Positions 22,383 through 30,692 of a stretch of DNA of 44,408 bases are shown piece after piece. Numbering within the stretch: the first letter of the stretch is position 1; every line of letters starts with the position of its first letter. The translations under genes and the position numbers were made by a program. Source of the stretch: CAYOHP01 sp964403795 [NCBI: uncultured bacterium] (GTDB lineage Bacteria; Muiribacteriota; UBA6191; CAZXTJ01); contig CAYOHP010000044.1 of NCBI GenBank assembly GCA_964403795.1, positions 1 through 44,408 on the forward strand, given 5' to 3'. The notes under the pieces were generated by a model. That model ran no database searches and was not told where the DNA came from. It saw nothing but the letters and a program-made list of their open reading frames with translations.

Positions 22383-24322
22383 TGCGTCTTGCCCTTCTTC
22401 CGGTCCTGGTAGGCGCCCCACGCGCCGAGAGCCTCCGGGACCCACCCCTGGAGCCTCCCGATCCGTAGATCGCTCCATCGTTCCTTCAGGACCTCGATCC
22501 GCTCCAGGATCGGCTCCAAAGGCCCCTCCAGGAGGTCGGCCTCGCCCAGTGCCGCGCCGCCCGCCGAAGCCGGGACCGAGCCGCGCAGGCTGGGGCTGCG
22601 CGCCAGGAGGTCGGCGGGCGAGGAGGGTGGACGCTCCAGGAAGGGCGGCACGTGACCCTCACGCCATCTCTCTTCCGAGCCCTCCCTGAGGACCTGCGCC
22701 ATGGTAGGTCGGCCCGGGAAGCGCGCCGCCGCCCTGGCCAGGCCACCCAGCATCGATGCGGGTGCCTTCTCGAGCCGACCCTGGACGATCAGCATCAGGG
22801 CCGCGATCGAGAGCGGGGCCGTCCGCAGCTCGCCCAGACTCGCCACCAGGGGCGCCCAGGCGGAATCGGCTGGGAAGGCCGAGGGCGTGGGTCCCGGGCC
22901 CGGCGGCGGCTCCTGCGCCAGGGCCTCGATCAGGCGCTCCACCACGACCTCCGAGCGGGTCCCGGGGGGAGGCTCGAGGACCTCGTCGGGGGGCCTGGGC
23001 TCGCCACTGAACCCCAGGGCCAGGAGAATCCGCGGGCCAGGCGACTCGGGGTCGTCGGCGCGGCTCCGCCGCAGGTAGGCCCGCGCCGGGCGCGACCGCA
23101 CCCCGTCGAACTCGGTCGGCACGTCACGGACCGCCCGGAGAGCCGCCAGGCGGAAGAGCTGCACATTGCCTCGCTGCGGTTCCCAGCCCTGGGGCGGACG
23201 TCGGGAGACCCTCAGGAAGTCCTTGGCGGAGGAGCCCCAGGTGTCGAGATTGCGGTCTGCCCGGAGCCGGAGCGGGGCCGGGACCCGCAGGTCGTACGCC
23301 TCGAGCTGTTCGACCAGGGTCTGGGGGTCGGCGTGGACCAGGGCCGAGGCCGCCAGAATCCGGGGAACGGCCAGCGACCAGGGGGCCAGGTCGCCCAGCA
23401 TCCGGGCCCGGCGCTCGTGTTCCAGGTCCTCGTCGGGATCGTCGGGCTCCCCGTTCGGGATCATGACCAGGAACGTCGATTCGGGCCGGACCCGGTTGTC
23501 GGGGAGGTAGGCCCGCACCAGGACCGGCCGATAGACCCCGAGGAGGAATCCGACCGCCGAGACCGCGGCGAGCAGGCCGTAGCTACGGGTGCCGGGGACC
23601 CAAGTCCGCTCTCCGGGGCGGGCTCCCCGCCTTCCCTGGGTGAGTCCGACCAGGATCAGCAGGCCGGTCAGCTCCACCCGGGTGGCGGCGGCGACCTCCC
23701 ACGACTGGAGGATCCCGGTGGTCCCCGGGTACCAGACCCAAAGGAGCGCCACGATCCAGGCGAACGCCACCAGCCCGAGACGCGGGCTCGCCGAGCCGGA
23801 GATCCAGGGCAGCCAGGCGGCGCCCACCACCAGCGCCACGCCCCAATGGGTGGCCCAGAGCATCGCGGCGTCGTCCTGGCAGTGTTTGACCACCCCGATC
23901 CCGGTGTTCAGGACCACCATGGCGAGGGCACAGGTCCCACCCACCAGGACGAGCCAGGCGCGAGTCCCCGGCACGGCCTCCGGAGCGGCACCGTCGGACG
24001 GGCCGGCCTCACCGAGAGCCGCACGCCAGACCCGCTCGGCCGGTCCACCCAACCACCGGTCGGTCATCCAACCCAACAGGCCCAGGGCGAGCGGGACGAG
24101 GAGCACCGGCAGACCCAGGACCACGGGGAGCATGGCGGACCGGGAAGCCCCAGGGAAGGATTTCGTCCAGACCCAGGCCGGAACCTTCTCGATCCCCAGG
24201 ACCGCCAGGGTCCCCAGCCCGGCCAGGATCAGGGCTTCGGCGACGAATCCGAACCATGCGACCCGGCGGGCCGCAGCCCCCGGCAGAGGGACGTCCACCG
24301 ACTCCGTGCCCCCGGTCCCCAT
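22379..24322 (-). CDS. Large membrane protein of unknown function, paralogue of its neighbour
   Basis: The 647-residue protein has about seven to eight hydrophobic helices in the first ~270 residues (AEALILAGLGTLAVLGI; MLPVVLGLPVLLVPLALGLLGW; AWLVLVGGTCALAMVVL; WGVALVVGAAWLPWI; LGLVAFAWIVALLWVW; GLLAAVSAVGFLLGVY). A soluble C-terminal region then starts LPDNRVRPESTFLVMIPNGE. It contains GWEP (379-382), DPESPGPRILLALGF and SSPADLLARSPSL, which align with the downstream protein. The ATG lies 6 nt below a TAGGAT box and has no Shine-Dalgarno, so it is probably the first, leaderless gene of a two-gene operon. I do not know the family. Confidence 0.65.
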   Translation of the reverse strand: MGTGGTESVDVPLPGAAARRVAWFGFVAEALILAGLGTLAVLGIEKVPAWVWTKSFPGASRSAMLPVVLGLPVLLVPLALGLLGWMTDRWLGGPAERVWRAALGEAGPSDGAAPEAVPGTRAWLVLVGGTCALAMVVLNTGIGVVKHCQDDAAMLWATHWGVALVVGAAWLPWISGSASPRLGLVAFAWIVALLWVWYPGTTGILQSWEVAAATRVELTGLLILVGLTQGRRGARPGERTWVPGTRSYGLLAAVSAVGFLLGVYRPVLVRAYLPDNRVRPESTFLVMIPNGEPDDPDEDLEHERRARMLGDLAPWSLAVPRILAASALVHADPQTLVEQLEAYDLRVPAPLRLRADRNLDTWGSSAKDFLRVSRRPPQGWEPQRGNVQLFRLAALRAVRDVPTEFDGVRSRPARAYLRRSRADDPESPGPRILLALGFSGEPRPPDEVLEPPPGTRSEVVVERLIEALAQEPPPGPGPTPSAFPADSAWAPLVASLGELRTAPLSIAALMLIVQGRLEKAPASMLGGLARAAARFPGRPTMAQVLREGSEERWREGHVPPFLERPPSSPADLLARSPSLRGSVPASAGGAALGEADLLEGPLEPILERIEVLKERWSDLRIGRLQGWVPEALGAWGAYQDRKKGKTQ

Positions 24323-24328
24323 GGGGTC

Positions 24329-24334
24329 ATCCTA
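24329..24334 (-). promoter_or_regulatory. TAGGAT -10-like box, leaderless start of the membrane-protein operon
   Basis: TAGGAT on the minus strand ends exactly 6 nt before the ATG at 24322. There is no Shine-Dalgarno sequence and no obvious -35. Confidence 0.45.
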
Positions 24335-24363
24335 GGCAAAGGGGAACGCCGAGAGCCAGGGTC

Positions 24364-25347
24364 TCACCCGCCCAGCCGACCGGCCTCCCGGAGCACGTTC
24401 CAGAGGCTCACCTCGGGGGTGCCCCACAGCTCGCCCCGGAAGCGACCGAGCTCGCGATCGCCCGAGAGGACGATGCAGGTCGGCACGCCCTTGATCTCGT
24501 GCTTCTTGGCTTCGGGCACGTCCTTGAAGGGGCTCGGCAGGCCGAAGTACTCGAACTCGAGCCCGCTGCCCGCGAGGCCCAGCTCGACCCGCAGCATCCG
24601 GGGGATCCGCTCGGAGCAGAAATGGCACCAGGATCCGAAGAAGACCCGGACCTTGATCGGACTCCTGACGGTGGCGAGCTGCGCCATCACGTCCGCCACG
24701 GGCGAGTAGTTCCGGCTGCGGAAACGGTAGGCCGGGTTCTCCTGCCAGAGCTGCGCCCCGGTATGGGGGCCGAGCAGGTAGGGCGCGTCCCTGAGCTCGA
24801 CCTCCTTGCCTTCGACCGGGAACCGCATCCCCTCGGGCGAGAGCTCGAAGCTCCCCAGCTCGGCCGGAGGGGGATCGATCCGGACCGCCAGGCTGCCGTC
24901 GAGTTCCTCGGCCACCCGGGAGGCCTCGACCCGGAGCACGGCCTTGGTCCTCGGCGAGACCAGGACCACCCCGCCGAGCTCGGGGGCCTGGATCATCAGC
25001 ACGTTGCCGGCCCGCTCGGCGATCGCCACCAGGGCGTCGGGCAGGCGCGTCCCGCCCAGCCGGACCTGGTGCTTGCCATCGGGCTCGAAGCCCCTCAGGA
25101 ACACTTCTCCCGGGGCGAGTCCGGGGAAGGCGGCCAAGGCGCCCCCGGGGACCGTCCCGGGTCCCGCCATGGGCGACCCGCCCTCGGCCGAGGCGGGCGG
25201 ACGCGGGGGACCCAGGACCGGGCCGAACACCGGCGCCGGCGTCTTCGCCGGGGTCTGCGAGGGAGCGCCTCCACCCTGGGCGGAGCCCAGGGACGCGAAC
25301 AGCAGGCCGAGGAGCAGAGCCGCCCCAGGGGCGGTGCGAAGGGACAT
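24364..25347 (-). CDS. Exported thioredoxin-fold protein with a CHFC motif
   Basis: The 327-residue precursor has a signal peptide (MSLRTAPGAALLLGLLFASLGSAQG) and then a Pro/Ala-rich linker. A middle beta-rich domain follows (LPDALVAIAERAGNVLMI; PPAELGSFELSPEGMRFPV). The C-terminal ~120 residues are thioredoxin-like: the strand IKVRVFFGS and the redox motif WCHFC (240-244), then a helix SERIPRMLRVE and the cis-Pro strand VPTCIVL. It could reduce, oxidise or isomerise disulfides in the envelope; the CHFC spacer does not settle which. The ATG at 25347 overlaps the TGA of the MauE-type gene (ATGA). Coupling to a MauE/DoxX membrane protein is typical of systems that move electrons or fold proteins outside the membrane. 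Confidence 0.8.
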   Translation of the reverse strand: MSLRTAPGAALLLGLLFASLGSAQGGGAPSQTPAKTPAPVFGPVLGPPRPPASAEGGSPMAGPGTVPGGALAAFPGLAPGEVFLRGFEPDGKHQVRLGGTRLPDALVAIAERAGNVLMIQAPELGGVVLVSPRTKAVLRVEASRVAEELDGSLAVRIDPPPAELGSFELSPEGMRFPVEGKEVELRDAPYLLGPHTGAQLWQENPAYRFRSRNYSPVADVMAQLATVRSPIKVRVFFGSWCHFCSERIPRMLRVELGLAGSGLEFEYFGLPSPFKDVPEAKKHEIKGVPTCIVLSGDRELGRFRGELWGTPEVSLWNVLREAGRLGG

Positions 25348-26288
25348 CACGGGTCGGACTCCAGCCAGGGCGGCCACCCGGACGCGGTCTCCACGACCCG
25401 TCCGTCGACCACCAGGAACGATCTCGGAAGCGTACGGTAGAGGCGGGAGAGCACCGCCTCGGGGAGGTCGCCGTGGATGGCGAACGCCGGCCCCCGACCG
25501 AAGCGCAGCCGGTCCACCTCCCGGGCCGGCTTGGCGGTGAGCACGTGGAGGCCCCAGGCCCGGCCGTTTCCCCACAGCGCCTGGTTCAGGGCGTCGACCC
25601 TGGCCTCGAGCCCTTCGCCGAGGTCGCTCACCACCACCCAGTGCTTCCCCTCGGTGAGGTCGGAGACGGCCTCGTCGAGGCAGACCCTGGGGTCCTTCCC
25701 GGCGCAGAGTTCGGAGAGCGCCACCCCCGGACGGAGCTGGGTGGCGTAGTCGTCCACCGGCAACGAAGGAGCCTTGGCGGCCAACGCCATCACCGCCAGG
25801 GCCACCGCGCCGGTCGCAGCCAGACGGCGACCGGGCAGCTGCCATGGGAACGGACGGCTGGCCCAGAGCACCATCGCCAGGGGGAGCAGGAGCAGCCCGA
25901 GGTCGCCCCAGAAGGCCTCGCCCGGGGTCCGTTCGAGCAGGGTCCCGAAGCAACCGCACCCGTCGTCGGGCGGGGCTGCCCCGGAGAGCACCAGGACATA
26001 GGTCCGTCCCGTCAGGAAGAGGAAGAGGGCCACCATCAGGGTAGTGACCGCCAGCAGCGCCGGGTGACGGATCCCCAGGAGGAGGGCGGTCCCCACCCCG
26101 GCCTCCAGGCCCAGGGCCGACACCGCCATGGCCATCGGGGGGATCCAGCCGGCGAGCCCCTCGGCGGCGATCCGGGATGCGAAGGCCGCCGGGTGCAGGA
26201 CCTTGGCGGCCACCGCCACCAGCAGCACCACGCCGAGGACGGTCGCCCCCGCGCCGCCCACCCATCGCCGCATCCCGGAAGTCTCCAC
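25347..26288 (-). CDS. MauE/DoxX-type membrane protein
   Basis: The 313-residue protein has a four-helix membrane domain in its first ~190 residues. It contains VLGVVLLVAVAAKVLHPAAFA (the usual MauE/DoxX start with Lys-x2-x-Pro), LGLEAGVGTALLLGI and the motif DGCGCFG near residue 110, which is diagnostic of MauE-like proteins. The C-terminal ~110 residues (LPVDDYATQLRPGVAL; HWVVVSDLGEGLEARVDALN) are extracytoplasmic or cytosolic with a thioredoxin-like outline but no Cys pair of the CxxC type. MauE was named for methylamine dehydrogenase maturation; in other loci this family is paired with thioredoxin proteins, as here. The GTG start has GGAGGG 7 nt upstream. No methylamine genes are visible, so a general disulfide or maturation role is more likely. 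Confidence 0.75.
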   Translation of the reverse strand: METSGMRRWVGGAGATVLGVVLLVAVAAKVLHPAAFASRIAAEGLAGWIPPMAMAVSALGLEAGVGTALLLGIRHPALLAVTTLMVALFLFLTGRTYVLVLSGAAPPDDGCGCFGTLLERTPGEAFWGDLGLLLLPLAMVLWASRPFPWQLPGRRLAATGAVALAVMALAAKAPSLPVDDYATQLRPGVALSELCAGKDPRVCLDEAVSDLTEGKHWVVVSDLGEGLEARVDALNQALWGNGRAWGLHVLTAKPAREVDRLRFGRGPAFAIHGDLPEAVLSRLYRTLPRSFLVVDGRVVETASGWPPWLESDP

Positions 26289-26307
26289 CCGCCGGCCCTC
26301 CGCCGCC

Positions 26308-26313
26308 AGGATA
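26308..26313 (-). promoter_or_regulatory. TATCCT -10-like box of the MauE-thioredoxin pair
   Basis: TATCCT lies 19 nt upstream of the GTG at 26288, leaving a short leader that holds a Shine-Dalgarno (GGAGGG). It is in the 66-bp gap after the VIT/VWA gene. A -35 is not evident. Confidence 0.35.
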
Positions 26314-26354
26314 CCGGAGGCCGAGAGGACGGGTGGGCGTGGGTCCCCCTGCGC

Positions 26355-28967
26355 CTACCTGGCGTTCTTGAACACCGCCTCGAGCTCGGCCCGGGTGGCC
26401 TGCGCCTTGCCGCCGGGGAGGATCTCGATGCGGACGCCCTCGAAGACCACCACCACCTGCTCGCCCAGCGACAGGAACCGGGAGAGGTCGGGCTTCAGGC
26501 CCAGCAGCTCGAAGTAGGCGTCGCTGTTGAACTCGAGCCGGAGCACCGGACGTTCGATCTTCTGGTAGGCCTCGGTATCGGTCCAGACCCCGTCCTTCAG
26601 CTCGAAGGTCTTGCCGGCCACGTAGCGCACCAGGGCATCCCGGGAGATCCCCCCGGCCGTGGTGGCGTCCTTCATCTCCTTCAGCTTCTCGGCGGCTTCC
26701 ACTGCGCTCGCCCCGCTGACCGCCCCCAGGTCGAGCCGACCGGCGGCCTCCTGGCGGCGCTCCATGGGAGCCGCGGCCGGCGGCGGGGCCGGAGCCTGGG
26801 GAGCCCGCTGGCGCGGCGCCTCCGAGGAGGAGGCGGTCTGGGGCCTCTTCCCCAGCTCCCGCGCCGGAACCCCCTTGGCCTGGACCGCGGGCCTGGCCGG
26901 TGCCAGGCTCTCGGTGGCGCCTCCGGCGTCGAAGGCATCGGCCTCCTCGTCCATCATGGCGTCCCCGAGGTCGGCGAGGTCGCCCCCGAAGGCACTGTCG
27001 GCACCGGAGTCGGGAGCCGCCCCCGGAGCCGAGTCGAAGGCGATCCCCTTGGACCCCCCGCCGAACCCGCGGCTCCCTCCCGTCGAACCCGGCACGGGCA
27101 TGCGGGGCTCGGCCGGGGCCGGGGCCGGGCTCGGCTTGCGGACCGAGCGGACGTCCAGGAGCGAGCCCGGACCCTTGGGGCGGCTCGCCATGGGCATCGC
27201 CGAGGCCTCGGTCTTGGTGGCGGCGTTCGCCATCGGCCCCGGTTCGTTCTCGCTGCCCCGCACCAGGAACGAGGTGTAGGGGGTGGCGATGTGGAACTCC
27301 TTGGAGAGCTTGACGACCTCGTCCTTCCACACCGGCTTCTCGCCCTCGAGCCGGATCCGGTCGAGCAGGAAGCCGATGCGGCGCTGGGCCCAGAGCCGGG
27401 GGAGGAAGTCCCGCTCGGGCTCGTCGGCCGGGAATTTCACGTCGTGGAGGTACTCGCGCACCCCTCCCGCGGTGCGACCCACCAGCTTCACCAGGGTGTC
27501 GCCGGAGCCGTGGTAGCGACCCGCGATCACCAGCTGCTGGCCGGCGAACATGTCGGGGAGCACCTCGGGGTAGACCAGGCTCGTCTCGGCGGAACCGAAG
27601 TCGAGCTTCAGGTCGGTCAGCACCGGGTGGGAGACCTTGGCGTACCAGCGCCCCATCTCCTCCTCGATCGCCTGGTCGGGCTTCACGTAGACGCTCGATC
27701 CCCGGTTCTGGGCCGAGAGCCCGTCCATCAGCTTCACGTTCAGGTCGTGCCCCACCCCCACCACGAAGATCCGGCTGGCCTCGGCGTTGGCCTTCTTCAC
27801 GTCCTCCAGGATCCGGTCCGGGACCTTCTCGCCCTCGGTGGGCTCGCCGTCGGTCATGAAGATCACCACGTGGGGGCGGGCCCCATCGCGGCTCTTCAAG
27901 GCCTCGAGCATCGAGCCGTGGATGTTGGTCCCGCCCTTGGCGACCAGCCCGTCGATCACATGGCGGGCGCGCTTTCGGTTGTCGTCGCTGGCCTTGCGCA
28001 TCCCCTTGGTGAGGTTGCGGACCCCGGTCGAGAACTCGATCAGCTCGAAGCGGTCGTCGGCGTTCAGCTTGTCGACGGTGAAGCCGAGCGCCTTCTTGGC
28101 CTGGACCAGCTTGGCCCCGCGCATGGAGCCGGAGGTGTCGACCACCAGGCTCACGTCCCGGGCCACCGCTCCGCCCGAGTCGCCGGAGGGCGGCGTGAGC
28201 AGGAGCAGGAAGTACCCGTCCTCACCCCGCACCCGGTGGGTCATGAGGCTCACCCCGAGGTCCTCGCTCGAGGCCGAGAAATAGAGCTTCACGTCGGTCT
28301 CGGTGGAGACCGCCCGCCCCTCGTAGGAGAACGAGGCCCGCTTGTCCCCGAAGCGGTCGATGATCATCTCGTGGCTGGGGGAATAGACGTTCTGGAGGGG
28401 GAACTCGGTCTGGATCTTCCCCTGGATGTCGAACTCGGGGACGGTCGCCTGGTGGGTGCGGGCGGCCCGCAGCGGCAGCACCACCTCGAAGAGACCCTGG
28501 GAGGGCGAGAGGGTCGCCTCGTAGACCAGCTCGACGGTCCGGGCGGTGCCGGCCGGGAGGTTCCCGAGGCTGGCCTGGAAGACCTCCCCGCCCAGGAACT
28601 CGAGCAGGGCCGGGTCCCGGCTCTGGCGCACCAGGGCCTGGAACTCCCGGCGGGCCGCTTCCTTCTCGGTGACCTGGGCCTTGATCCGCTTGCCGTCGAC
28701 CAGCATGGCGAAGGAGGCCACGCTGGCGCCCTTGGGGACCGGGAAGACGTAGGTCCCTTCGGTGGCCACCTCGTGCTGGTTCACGAAGGTCTGCTCCACC
28801 ATGAAGCGGGCGACCACGTTGTCGACCTGGACCTTGACCGCCATGCGGGAGAGTTCGAGCGGCCCGGCCGTCGACTGCACCAGGGCCATGCAGGCCTCGA
28901 GCCGAGCGGTGGCGGCGGCCGCGATCCAGAGCCCCAGGACCAGCAGACGGACTCCGACCCCTCGCAT
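26355..28967 (-). CDS. Secreted VIT and von Willebrand A domain protein
   Basis: The 870-residue precursor has a signal peptide (VRLLVLGLWIAAAATARLEA). A VIT domain follows at about 25-160: VEQTFVNQHEVATEGTYVFP in part, KEAARREFQALVRQ and GNLPAGTARTVELVYE. The von Willebrand A domain (about 270-450) has an intact metal-binding MIDAS motif DTSGS (277-281), the second Thr in GGTNIHGSM and the Asp of FMTDGEPTEG. Next come FHIATPYTSFLV, a Gly/Pro/Ser-rich low-complexity stretch (about 620-770) and a C-terminal domain (LVRYVAGKTFELKDGVW). VIT/VWA proteins resemble inter-alpha-trypsin inhibitor heavy chains and are thought to bind proteins at the envelope. ATG 28967 is preferred to GTG 28991 because AGGAAGGA lies just before it and the signal peptide then begins cleanly. 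Confidence 0.9.
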   Translation of the reverse strand: MRGVGVRLLVLGLWIAAAATARLEACMALVQSTAGPLELSRMAVKVQVDNVVARFMVEQTFVNQHEVATEGTYVFPVPKGASVASFAMLVDGKRIKAQVTEKEAARREFQALVRQSRDPALLEFLGGEVFQASLGNLPAGTARTVELVYEATLSPSQGLFEVVLPLRAARTHQATVPEFDIQGKIQTEFPLQNVYSPSHEMIIDRFGDKRASFSYEGRAVSTETDVKLYFSASSEDLGVSLMTHRVRGEDGYFLLLLTPPSGDSGGAVARDVSLVVDTSGSMRGAKLVQAKKALGFTVDKLNADDRFELIEFSTGVRNLTKGMRKASDDNRKRARHVIDGLVAKGGTNIHGSMLEALKSRDGARPHVVIFMTDGEPTEGEKVPDRILEDVKKANAEASRIFVVGVGHDLNVKLMDGLSAQNRGSSVYVKPDQAIEEEMGRWYAKVSHPVLTDLKLDFGSAETSLVYPEVLPDMFAGQQLVIAGRYHGSGDTLVKLVGRTAGGVREYLHDVKFPADEPERDFLPRLWAQRRIGFLLDRIRLEGEKPVWKDEVVKLSKEFHIATPYTSFLVRGSENEPGPMANAATKTEASAMPMASRPKGPGSLLDVRSVRKPSPAPAPAEPRMPVPGSTGGSRGFGGGSKGIAFDSAPGAAPDSGADSAFGGDLADLGDAMMDEEADAFDAGGATESLAPARPAVQAKGVPARELGKRPQTASSSEAPRQRAPQAPAPPPAAAPMERRQEAAGRLDLGAVSGASAVEAAEKLKEMKDATTAGGISRDALVRYVAGKTFELKDGVWTDTEAYQKIERPVLRLEFNSDAYFELLGLKPDLSRFLSLGEQVVVVFEGVRIEILPGGKAQATRAELEAVFKNAR

Positions 28968-29147
28968 GCGATCTTCCTTCCTCGCGGGCACCCCGTGGCG
29001 GGCACACCCCGGGGACCGTGGTCCCGGGTAGGCACTCGGGCGCTCCCCGGGATGAGACCCGGAAGAATGCCCCGGGGTTCCCGGGACGGTCGCTGCCAGT
29101 GTCGCGCACGGGCGTCGCCGGAGCGCCCCCGGCTCCGCGCCGCGGGC
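28968..29147. other. Intergenic region with GC palindromes
   Basis: This 180-bp gap holds GGGACC-GT-GGTCCC with flanking CCCGGG (29008-29028). The palindrome could terminate the upstream ChaN-like/BY-kinase operon or act near the VIT/VWA promoter. No reliable -10 and no gene are seen. Confidence 0.35.
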
Positions 29148-30692
29148 CTACCCTTCCGCCAGCTCCCGGGCAGCCCGGTAGGCGGCCCTCGCCCCCCGGA
29201 CCCCGGGCCCGGGTCTGAGCGCCGCCAGCCGGCGGACGGCCTCGGGCGACTCCGAGACCCACCCCCCGAGCTGGTAGCCGGCAACGTGGGCGGCGGCCAG
29301 GTAGGTCTCGACCCCGTACCGATAGATCCGCCGCACCTCGGCGGGATCGGGATCGGGCAGGGAATGCCGACCGGAGCTCGACACCAGCAACGCCGCGATC
29401 GCCACCGCCAGGGCGGTCCCGGGGGGAGCCTCGGCTTCCTCGCCGTGTCGGAAGGGACGGTCCGGGACGACCGCCCGCGACCCTGCGAACCCCACCGCCT
29501 CCGCCAGCACCCGGAGGTAGAAGTCCTCGGCCGGATCGTCCCGGGTCTCGACCTCTCCACCCGCGGCCCGGTGCAGGGCGTGGGCCACCTCCTCGGCGGC
29601 CGAGCCCAGGTCGGCGCTCCCCAGGACCACGGTGTCGGCTCCGGGCAGGAAGTACCCCCTCCCCTGCCCCACCTGGGCCAACACCTCCTCCCGTGCCCGG
29701 GCCGGCAGGCGGGCCTTCCCCAGGTCGTCGAGCGAGAGCACCCGGCGGAAGGCCGGGAGCCGCCCCCGGTCCGGGAACCCCAGGGCCCCGGACACCATCG
29801 GCTGCAGCACCGCCAGGCGATGCCGGAGATCCAGGTCGCCCGGATCCTGCCAGCCCGCGGCCAGCGGCCAGGGTAGTTCCGGGGCATTCTCGACCCAGGC
29901 CATGAAGGACTCGAAGAGCCGGCGGGGCGGGGCCGGGACCCAGGCGTAGAGCCGAGGCCCGAGTTCGAAGCCGGCCGGCGTCGTAGCCAGTCGCACGGCC
30001 GCTTCCTCGCAGCGGAGCGAGCACGAGACCAGGGTGGCGGCCTCGGAGCCGAGCAGCAGCCCCACCCGGGAGGGCGCCAGGTGGTGCTCCCCCACCAGGG
30101 CCAGGACGCGTCCCGGTCCGGCGAGGGCCGCCCGGATGCCCCGGGCCGCGGCCCTCCCCTTGCCGGCGGCCCCGGTCTCGTCGGAGAGCGGGGACGGGAG
30201 GCCGGCCAGCTTCACCCGGGAGCGCCGGGCCGCCGCCAGCTCGAAGAGCGGCACCAGGGGTCCGGCCGGGAACGGCCAGGTGTCGCTGGCATCCAGGGCG
30301 GCGGCCAGCTCGACCGGACCGAGCCTTCCTGCGGTGAATCCCGAGAGGCAGGAGTCCGGGGGATCCATGAAGCACGGCAGCAGGAAGGTCCAAGGGGTCC
30401 GGTCCCCGGCCATGAGATCCGAGGCCAGGCGGGCCAGGGCCAGGGGCAGTTCCGGGCTGGTGTGGAAGGCGCCGACCACCACGGCCCGGGCGGACCCCAG
30501 GGCGGCCACCAGTTCCCGCCGGGTCAGCGCCCGACCTGGGGCGAGGTCGAGCTCGGCTTCCCCGGCCTCCCGGTAGGCGCGGTCCTCGGACGCCTCCGGG
30601 ATGGCTTCCCGCATGGCCCGGTGCAGGGCACGGGAACGGGCCAGGGCGGTGCCCGCCACCCGCGCCGGGAACGGGACCGGTCGCCGGGTCAC
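29148..30692 (-). CDS. ChaN/TIKI-fold-like protein
   Basis: The 514-residue protein has no signal peptide. Its N-terminal half carries two signatures like those of the ChaN (DUF399) haem-binding family: AVVVGAFHTSPELPLALARLASDL at about 70-93 (the family has a G-E-x-H-d strand-turn) and VLALVGEHHLAPSRVG with GEHH at 201-204. The Glu of the family's following E-M-F phrase is replaced (LLPCF). The C-terminal half is helical and has no motif I recognise. It starts with GTG, overlapping the TGA of the BY-kinase-like gene (GTGA), so the two are coupled. The family call rests on motif reading alone; it may be a distant or non-haem member. Confidence 0.5.
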   Translation of the reverse strand: MTRRPVPFPARVAGTALARSRALHRAMREAIPEASEDRAYREAGEAELDLAPGRALTRRELVAALGSARAVVVGAFHTSPELPLALARLASDLMAGDRTPWTFLLPCFMDPPDSCLSGFTAGRLGPVELAAALDASDTWPFPAGPLVPLFELAAARRSRVKLAGLPSPLSDETGAAGKGRAAARGIRAALAGPGRVLALVGEHHLAPSRVGLLLGSEAATLVSCSLRCEEAAVRLATTPAGFELGPRLYAWVPAPPRRLFESFMAWVENAPELPWPLAAGWQDPGDLDLRHRLAVLQPMVSGALGFPDRGRLPAFRRVLSLDDLGKARLPARAREEVLAQVGQGRGYFLPGADTVVLGSADLGSAAEEVAHALHRAAGGEVETRDDPAEDFYLRVLAEAVGFAGSRAVVPDRPFRHGEEAEAPPGTALAVAIAALLVSSSGRHSLPDPDPAEVRRIYRYGVETYLAAAHVAGYQLGGWVSESPEAVRRLAALRPGPGVRGARAAYRAARELAEG

